Shown: piece after piece, positions 31,399 through 38,116 of the stretch
Numbering within the stretch: the first letter of the stretch is position 1
Layout: every line of letters begins with the position of its first letter
Origin: Jaapia argillacea MUCL 33604
Lineage: Eukaryota > Basidiomycota > Agaricomycetes > Jaapiales > Jaapiaceae
Direction of reading: 5' to 3'
NCBI GenBank assembly: GCA_000697665.1
Contig: KL197736.1
Location: 277,356-315,471, forward strand
DNA: 38,116 nt
Position numbers and translations under genes: made by a program
The notes under the pieces: generated by a model
Told to the model about the DNA's origin: nothing
The model's input: only the letters and a program-made list of their open reading frames with translations
Database searches by the model: none

Positions 31399-32826
31399 CT
31401 AGAGGAAAGCGAGGACGGCTATGGCAGCGATAGCTCGGACTACTCGCTTCTTCTTCTTCGTCTTCCTGCGCTCCCAATCCATATACTGTCGTTGTCTCTC
31501 TGCAGCCTCCGCCATCCGCATGGACTCCGCAGCTCTCTGATACTCCCAATTCTGCATCAACTGTCGTCGCTCCTCTTCCCGACGACGCACCTCCTGCTCC
31601 GCCCTCCACCGTTCCTGCTCCAACCTCATCCTCGCCTGTTCATCCCTCTCTTTCAAGGCAGCAGCCGCAGCCTCACGAGCTTGCTGCTGCTCTCGTGCGA
31701 TGAGCTCCTGAATCTGCCCATCAAGTTCAGAACCAGCCGACGTCTGCCCAACACCTTTCCCCTCAGCAAGCTCCTTCTGCAATCTCGTCCAACCGGGGTT
31801 ACTTTGAAGAATCAAGTTCGCTACGATTTGTTCGGGATCTGGGAATTCTCGCCCTTGGAGACCATACCCCATACGTACGAGACGAGCTCCGGCGTCGATC
31901 AGATCCTTGAAAAAACCCTCCTCCGTCTTCAGCTCGTTTTCTCGTCGGATTCCTTCCTCGATATCAACCTTGTCCCACATCGTCGTCAGGATGATGACGT
32001 TCTGCATCGATTCATTTCCGCATAGCTTTCGGAACAATCTCAAATTTCGCTTCGAAGTGCCGCCCATTCGAGGGTCGGTGATGCGATGTGTGTAGATGAG
32101 ACCAGTCAACATCTGATTCGCTTGGAATCTAACTCATGGATCAGACATGGTTTAAAAGATGAGCTGGGACGATGAAAACTCACTCATTCTGCAGGAACGC
32201 TGCAATTTGTCGGAGAATGTCACTATCCGACATCCCGCCTGCTGCTCCGCGAGAATCATCGAACCCAGGTGTATCGATGAACGTGACTGAACCACCCTCA
32301 ACATCAACGTCAAAAGTGCGCGAAAGCTTGATTTCGGTCGTTTGAGAGTCCAGCGAATGCCCAACGACAATGGCCTCATCCTTGGTGATAGTCTTGATAA
32401 ACTAGCAGGCACGATGGGCATCAGCTCGCATCGCGTTCTCTTCCGTGAAACTTACCCTCGACTTTCCCGTACCTGTCGCTCCCATAACACTAGAACAAGA
32501 AAACTAGTCAGTAACGCGAAGACAAGAGTCGTCAGTGCAACTCACGCAATCTTCATGTCCTTGTTGTCATAAGTCCCTTTTTGATAGCTACCCTGACTAT
32601 AGCTAGCTCGATTGTGGCCACCTGGGTTGTAGCTACCCTGGTTGTAGCTACCTTGATTGTAACTGGCTTGGTTGTAGTTCCCTTGGTGGTAACTGGCTCG
32701 GTTGTAGCTCCCTTGGTTGTAACTGGCTTGGTTGTAGCTCCCTGGGTTGTAACTAGCTTGGTTGGAGCTCCCTTGATGATAGCTACCTTGGATGTAACGG
32801 GGGGGACCCGTATAGGGACTGTACAT
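31399..32826 (-). CDS. G-domain protein 1 of array, with SYNQG-repeat N terminus
   Basis: P-loop GTPase-like protein of the AIG1/50S-GTPase-like type expanded in mushrooms; the cellular role is unknown. Four exons: 32826-32546, 32489-32456, 32401-32184, 32128-31399; 420 residues. Exon 1 is almost entirely 15 pentapeptide units (residues 14-88). Exon 2 carries the P loop GATGTGKS. Exon 3 holds 'DTPGFDDSRG' (G3) and 'SDSDILRQIAAFLQ'. Exon 4 holds 'LIYTHRITDPRMGG', 'IILTTMWD' (G4-like) and 'KDLIDAGARLVR'. A long charged coiled coil rich in EERRR/QAREAA follows. The end is basic then hydrophobic ('KKKKRVVRAIAAIAVLAFL'), like a short membrane anchor. The exon 2-4 plan is shared with the next two genes on the same strand. 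Confidence 0.88.
32563..32787 (-). repeat. 15 x 15-bp tandem repeat coding SYNQ(G/A) pentapeptides
   Basis: Fifteen consecutive 15-nt units encode G/A-S-Y-N/H/S-Q/P/R variants, such as ASYNQ, GSYNQ, GSYNR and ASYHQ. The block is Tyr-, Gln-, Asn-, Ser- and Gly-rich, a composition seen in prion-like, phase-separating segments. It makes up about 80% of the first exon of its gene. The two sister genes lack it. Confidence 0.92.
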
Positions 32827-33583
32827 GTTTGGTGTCCGAAGGAGCGATGGGGCAGGAGAAAAGCTCGGAACGGTTTTATGAAAACCGAAAGGCTTCCTCG
32901 AGGATCTGGGTATAGCAGAAGGGAAGAGCTCCGTGCCAGGCGAACACCGCCTTGACCTTATGCGATAGATCGAATAACAATTGAACTATACCATTCAGGG
33001 TATTTCAGCGGACATATTGAGTCTCTGAGTCCGGTGCCTAGCGCCCATTACTTCTGGAGTTTAGCGAGGTTAACGAGGCAAACAGGTGGTCCATAGACGC
33101 TCGGACACAGTGTTGTGAGAAAAGACTTGTTGGGGAGCGGTGCTTCGGTGCCCTCACATGGTCACAGGAGTCGACTTCGGAATGTAATCGGAAAGGCAGA
33201 GCCATGATTGTTCGTGAATGATTGGCCAATACTGATCCCAGATTACCCAGATTTCCTTGTCCAATTCGGCAGTACTAGTTCGCCTCGCCCAAGCCGTGCG
33301 TACCCAAACTGAAAGGCTGCAATGATTTTATATCATTTTGTACTGAGGCTCAGGAAGGCAAGGGACTCGAACTGTCATGGGCAGACTTCGAGAGGGGCAC
33401 GGCGTTTCAGACTCTGAGTTTACCGTGACTATAGGTGGACCGTCACGATCCCGGAGCTAGATTACAAGGTAGACGGACATGGTAGGAGAACAGGAAAAGG
33501 AAAGGACATAAATCAATCGCAACCACAATCCAAAGCGAAAAACGCAGCCGAGGCCCCGCGAAGAAACCACCAAACAGACCCCG
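32827..33583. other. intergenic between G-domain genes 1 and 2
   Basis: About 760 bp. A perfect hairpin CGGTTTT-ATG-AAAACCG lies at 32871-32887, about 45 nt upstream of the gene 1 ATG. A B-box-like GTTCGAGTCC on the minus strand near 33373 lacks a tRNA fold. No coding sequence is supported. Confidence 0.45.
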
Positions 33584-34948
33584 TTAGAGAAAGGCCAACA
33601 CGGCCACCCCTCCCAAGACACTGAGAACCTTCTTCTTCTTCTTCCGATTTCGCTCCCATGTCATTAGCTGGCGATGTTTTTCTTCCGCCTCTGCCAAACG
33701 CATGGCCTCAATCGCTCTCGCCGCCTCAAAATGTTGCATCAAGACCCGTCTCTCCTCCTCCCGTCGTTGTACCTCCTGCTCCAACTGCCAACGGTTATGC
33801 TCGAGCCGCCGCTTCCCCTCTCCAGACCTCTCCACCGAAGCTGCCGCCCCTAATTCGCGTATCTGCTTCATTTGATGTACGATAAGCTCCTGGATCTGAA
33901 TGTCGAGCTCGGAACCAGCCGACGTCTCTCCGACAGATTTCCTGAAAGCCAGCTCCTCTTGCATCTTCGTCCAAACTGGGTTACTGTGAAGGATCAAGTT
34001 CGACACGATGTGTTCAGGCTCCGGAAATTCCACTCCTCGGAGCCCATGGCCTGAGCGCACGAGACGAGCACCGGCGTCGATGAGATCCTTGAAGATGCCA
34101 GGAGCGGTTCTGAGTTCATGTTCTCGTCCAACACCTTCCCGGATATCTCCAAGCTGGTCCCACATCGTGGTAAGGATGACGACGTTCCTCATAGATTGGG
34201 TTCCACATAGTTGCCTGAACATCCTAATATTCCGCAACGAAGTCCATCCCACTGTCGGTTCCGAGATGCGATGGGTGTAGACGATGCCAGCCAACTTCTG
34301 CTTCTCCTCATATCTACAATCTTATGGGTCAGACGAAAATGATTGTGTATACAAATGGGGAACTCACTCTTTCTGTAGGAAAGCACCGATTTGTCTCAGG
34401 ATGTCACTATCTGACATTCTGCCTGCAAGGCCCCGAGAGTCGTCAAAGCCAGGCATATCGACGAACGTCAAGCATCCTCCCTCGATAGAAACGTCGAACG
34501 TCCTCGAAAGAGTTATCTTGTCCGTTTCCGATGGTAATGAATGACCGATCACAATGCCTTCGTCTTGAGTGATGGATTTGATAAACTGACATCGAAACTG
34601 AGTTTCGCCCTTGTCGAGATCTTGAGAACACTCACCGACGACTTTCCCGTCCCTGTAGCCCCCATGACACTTGAAATTAAACACGATGTCAGTACCCATG
34701 AAGAGACACATCTAAGCTGTGACTCACGCAACCTTCATTTCTGGGCCTCCAGGCCGGATGGGCAAGACAGGCATTGCGGGCACTACGGGTATGGGCATCG
34801 CAGGTGCTACAGACATGGCGGGCGCTACAGGCACTTCAGGCACCGAAGCTGCCAAAGGATCGTCTTCTATTTCTTCATAGGCACTGTAGGGAGGTGGTGG
34901 GAGATCATCCACCATCACAGTTTCGCCTTCGAGTTCTCCAGGGTGCAT
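33584..34948 (-). CDS. G-domain protein 2 of array, Pro/Ala/Met-rich N terminus
   Basis: Sister of the flanking genes. Four exons: 34948-34728, 34669-34636, 34585-34368, 34313-33584; 400 residues. The N-terminal exon is acidic, then has imperfect repeats of V-A-P-A-M/P-V-P type. The P loop GATGTGKS is intact. The G3 motif reads DMPGFDD where genes 1 and 3 have DTPGFDD, a change at a residue normally near the gamma phosphate and Mg. The G4-like 'VILTTMWD' and 'KDLIDAGARLVR' are kept. The coiled coil ('EQEVQRREEERRVLMQH') is followed by a basic-hydrophobic tail ('NRKKKKKVLSVLGGVAVLAFL'). A GTACGT donor at 35000 suggests a 5' UTR intron. It is closest to gene 3. Confidence 0.87.
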
Positions 34949-35798
34949 GGTCGTGGTTGGGGATGGAAATCAAGTCGCTGACGGTGCCATCAACACGTAC
35001 CTATATCAACCATGAGAAGGCTGAGAAAGTGGGGCTCGGGCTCCAAACGATGCAACGGCCGTGATTCTGCGATCAACGGTCGTTGCGGGGTACAATAAGA
35101 TCTTCGCAAAGTAACTTCTTTCTGGAAGGCTATTTGCGGCCCCTTGCACTGTCCTCGGGAACTTGTTGCGATGTGGGGGTTGGTGAACCTGCCAGTGGGT
35201 CTTGAAGCACGGGGTCAAATTTTCAAGGTGTATTGAAGGCCACCCCTCCTGATATATGGGGGGGCCTTGGGTTTATCGTTGGTGAGGAGGGCATTAGTCG
35301 CTGAGAGTGTCTCGTTGCTACGGAAGTCTCAGACGATGCGTCAACGGACAATACCATAACAAGGGCCCGCCCGGGCCGTCCAGTAACAACGGTCGACTCT
35401 TGGTCGACCTGGGGGGTGTTGATGGCAAAAGCTCGCTGACGAGCCAGCGGGTAGAACACTAAGGTGTCGTAATGTTAAGAGGTACGTTAGCCCGGATAGG
35501 CGTTGACGTTTAGATGGGTACTGGCTAGGAACTCGAGTCGACAACCAGGAGTCTGCAAACCATTTAGATAGTGGACATCGATCCAGCTGTCTACTATAAT
35601 GCGATATATAACACGAAGAAAGGGCTGATGAATGTGGCCCGGACTGTTCGAGGATCATCAAATATGGATGATGGGGCTTCTGCAAGAGAGACCGAGCAGA
35701 GGAAAAGAGAAGGCAACTGAAGAAATGGCCGGGCAACTCACAGTCATACATGGGGGGCATCGTAATCGAGGAGAACCTCAAGCGGAATCATCGAGTGG
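34949..35798. other. intergenic between G-domain genes 2 and 3
   Basis: About 850 bp. The part just upstream of gene 2 (about 35005-35050) shares an imperfect block, AAGGCTGAGAA...GGGGC.CGGG.CTCCAAA, with the region upstream of gene 3 (about 37165-37205). This marks duplication of the leader together with the gene. The rest shows no supported gene. Confidence 0.45.
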
Positions 35799-37095
35799 TT
35801 ACAGGAAGCCCATCACGGCCACTGCTGCTATAGCAGTGAGAGCCCGCTTCTTCTTTCTTTTCCTATTTCGCTCCCAAGATAGTAGCTGGCGGTGTTTTTC
35901 CTCCGCCTCCGCCAGCCGCATCGCCTCGATCGCTCTCGCCGCTTCCGAATGCTGCATCAAAACCTGTCGCTCCTCTTCTCGTCGCTGAACCTGCTGGTCC
36001 AACATCGAACGTATATACACCAACCTCCGCTTCGCCCCTTCATCCAACTCAACCAAAGCTGCCGCAGCTAATTCTCGCATCTGCTGCATTTCCTGTACGA
36101 TGAGTTCCTGAATCTGTCCGTCGAGTTCGGAACCGGCCGATGTCTCTCCGACGGATTTCCCTAGAGCAAGTTCCTCTTGCATCTTCGTCCAACCCGGGTT
36201 ACTGTGAAGGATCAAGTTCGACACGATATGTTCAGGTTCTGGGAATTCGTATCCCCGAAGTCCGTGGCCTGAGCGTACAAGACGGGCTCCAGCGTCAATG
36301 AGATCCTTGAAGAGGCCGGGAGCGCTTCTGAGTTCCTGTTCTCGGCCAACACCTTCCCGAATATCTCCAAGTTTGTCCCACATCGTCGTAAGGATGACAA
36401 CGTTCCTCATGGATTGAGTTCCACAGAGTTGGCGGAACATCCTGAGATTCCGTATAGAGGTGGATCCCATTCTGGGGTCCGTAATGCGATGCGTGTAAAT
36501 GATGCCAGCTAGCATCTGGCTCCCCTCGTATCTACAATCTTTGTGTCAGAGGACGATTGGAGGACGTGCAAATGGAATACCCACTCTTTCTGTAGGAAGG
36601 TACCGATTTGTCGAAGGATGTCACTATCTGACATTGCGCCATCAGCCCCGCGAGAGTCGTCGAAGCCAGGTGTGTCAATAAACGCCAAGCATCCGCCCTC
36701 AACCGAAACGTCAAACGTGCGTGAAAGCGTGATCTTGTCTGTCTCCGATTGTAGTGAATGGCCGATAATAATGCCCTCGTCTTGAGTGATGGACTTGATA
36801 AACTACCAAAGAAGATCAGTTGCGCGCGAGAATTTGGGTGCCTCGGAAGTGGCTCACCGACGATTTCCCCGTGCCTGTAGCTCCCATGACGCTTGAGCCC
36901 GAAGACGATCTCAGCAACCGTAGGGACACAGATTTCACGGGCGACTCACGCAATCTTTATTTCTGGGCCTCCGGACACGACAGGGCCTGCGGGCGGTTTC
37001 TCTTCTTTCTCTTCATAGATACAGTATGGTGGTGGTGAAGGTTCGTCGCCTTTGAGTACGTTAGAGCCTTCTCCTGGTTGCTCCCCTTTGTGCAT
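35799..37095 (-). CDS. G-domain protein 3 of array, short acidic N terminus
   Basis: Four exons: 37095-36950, 36891-36858, 36802-36585, 36531-35799; 376 residues. The first exon gives a short acidic, Pro-containing leader ('MHKGEQPGEG...EEKEEKPPAG'). The middle exons have the same lengths as in genes 1 and 2 (34 and 218 nt). The P loop GATGTGKS, G3 DTPGFDD and the G4-like TTMWD are intact. The end is a charged coiled coil plus 'KRKKKRALTAIAAVAVMGFL'. An in-frame ATG at 37113 would add six residues ('MSLATT') if it is transcribed; a GTAAGT donor near 37150 suggests a spliced leader, so the downstream ATG, shared in context with gene 2 ('ACGACCATGCAC'), is preferred. Confidence 0.88.
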
Positions 37096-37985
37096 GGTCG
37101 TAGCCAGGGACATAAATGAAGCTTGCGAGGGAGTAGGTCAGAGTACTTACGGTTTTATCGAACATTCCAAGGCTGAGAACACTGGGGCACGGGACTCCAA
37201 AGTCCAAACACAGCCCGGAGTGAATACTTAGGCAACAGCCATCAACATCCTTGAACATCGCGCTCTGAGATGAACGGTCACCCCCCGATAGGCTCGGTAC
37301 CACGAGATCTTCGCGACCAATAAGCACTTTTCCGGGCAAGTGTGCATCAAGGAGCTATGTACCCACCTACGACCTTGCCTTGTTCTGGCTATGCACCAGG
37401 TTTACTGTCCCACGCCCCCTACTCGGCCAGACTGGGAACTCGGCCATTCGACTCTAGCAACATCGTTCCTCAACATTTTCCAGCAAACTCTTTTGTAGAG
37501 AATACTAGATGGTAATGGCTGCAACATATCCAACTTTGAGCAAGAACGGTTGTGTATTTGCTGAGATATGAGGATCACAATCACGAGAGTTCACGAAATT
37601 ACCAAAAATGGCAACGCAAAACGACTCCTCCTTGCTTCCTGCTAGCCTGTTGACCCCCACACCGTCGTCCTCCCACAAGACCAACTTTTCAGTGGTCCCT
37701 GACCTCTACCCTACTGCTTTCTTACATCTAAGACTGTATTGACTGTACTCAGAATCGGGACTAGGCCATATTCGTAAGAGACTCATGTCTCGGTGAATGG
37801 TCATACCTCTTAACTCAACGGCTCGGAACTCCATCAAATCAACTCGCATCGGCCTCATTTTCCAGGGAACAAGCCTTCGTTACAGGGTTTTGCATATGAA
37901 ACTGGAATGCACTCGTAGGAATTCTTGCTTTGTCATGTCCCAACTAGTAACCAGACTTAGTGTGCTGTGACTCTGTGACCCAGTG
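37096..37985. other. intergenic, leader of G-domain gene 3 and upstream of the transposase-like frame
   Basis: About 890 bp. It includes the duplicated leader block described for gene 2. I see no clear terminal inverted repeat before the transposase-like start, so the element's left end is not defined from this window. Confidence 0.4.
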
Positions 37986-38116
37986 ATGAGCCCTCACACC
38001 ACCGAAGAGGTGCGGCGACTCATGATTGTATGGCGTTATGAGCTCGGAAAATCTGCTCCTGAGATCGCTGAGCTATCTGGATACTCCCTCAGTACTGTCT
38101 ACAATGTTCTGAAACT
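37986..38116 (+). CDS. 5' end of helix-turn-helix transposase-like gene, cut by window edge
   Basis: An open frame starts at ATG 37986 and is still open at the window end (43 codons). It reads 'MSPHTTEEVRRLMIVWRYEL' followed by a helix-turn-helix with 'SAPEIAELSGYSLSTVYNVL'. This pattern, a start helix, a short loop, 'IAxLSGxSxxTVYxVL' and then a Lys, is typical of the N-terminal homeodomain-like HTH of Tc1/mariner/IS630-type transposases common in mushroom genomes. The DDE catalytic part lies beyond the window, so completeness and family cannot be judged. Confidence 0.6.
   Translation, partial: MSPHTTEEVRRLMIVWRYELGKSAPEIAELSGYSLSTVYNVLK

Noticed and set aside
31366-32025. 219-codon open frame antisense to G-domain gene 1
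   Set aside because: It is the mirror of the charged coiled-coil exon; the Leu/Pro/Ser-rich translation comes from the antisense of Glu/Arg/Gln codons.
33365-33385. Possible tRNA on the minus strand (GTTCGAGTCC)
   Set aside because: The bases flanking the loop do not pair and there is no acceptor stem.
1-38116. CRISPR arrays, rRNA genes, bacterial-type operators or riboswitches
   Set aside because: No regularly spaced direct repeats with unique spacers, no conserved rRNA words and no ribosome binding sites; the window is eukaryotic.

Overview
This window looks like nuclear DNA of a filamentous basidiomycete, most likely an Agaricomycete. The larger genes are cut by many 50-60 nt GT-AG introns. 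The gene content is typical of wood- or litter-decay mushrooms: AA9 lytic polysaccharide monooxygenases, ArAE/FUSC membrane proteins, and a tandem family of 'VMGATGTGKS' G-domain proteins. There are no bacterial operons or CRISPR arrays. I assembled all exon structures by hand from frames, splice consensus and family alignment from memory. No search was run.

Layout, left to right. 1-1604: repeat and SINE-like material, one doubtful small gene on the minus strand, and the leader of the next gene. 1605-3376 (+): a trypsin-fold serine protease-like gene that carries a 5-nt frame disruption. It is also interrupted at its last codons by an 867-bp non-autonomous hAT element (3337-4203) with a perfect 8-bp target-site duplication. 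5119-10253 (+): a ten-exon Yta7/ATAD2-type chromatin AAA ATPase. 10701-11666 (-): an intronless seven-TM protein. 12202-12717 (-): a small ParB-like-fold protein whose last coding exon is only 9 nt. 14727-15892 and 16586-17770 (+): two AA9 monooxygenases in tandem with identical exon lengths. 18510-19340 (+): a decayed copy of the seven-TM gene in opposite orientation. 20672-24250 (+): a fifteen-exon ArAE/FUSC-type membrane protein.

Right half. 24474-26714 (+) encodes an Hrp1-type two-RRM hnRNP, and 26945-30470 (-) encodes Rna14/CstF77. They converge with 230 bp between stop codons. Both families belong to the mRNA 3'-end cleavage factor I machinery in yeast. 31399-37095 (-) is an array of three G-domain proteins. 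Their last three coding exons are colinear, while their N-terminal exons are unrelated; one is almost wholly a 15-unit SYNQG-type pentapeptide repeat. The window ends inside the 5' part of a helix-turn-helix transposase-like gene (37986 onward).

Best candidates for something undescribed: the hAT insertion that rewrites a protease C terminus, the G-domain array with swapped low-complexity N termini, the seven-TM gene and its decayed inverted copy flanking the AA9 pair, the Hrp1/Rna14 convergent pair, and a CTAG-rich long intron inside the hnRNP gene.
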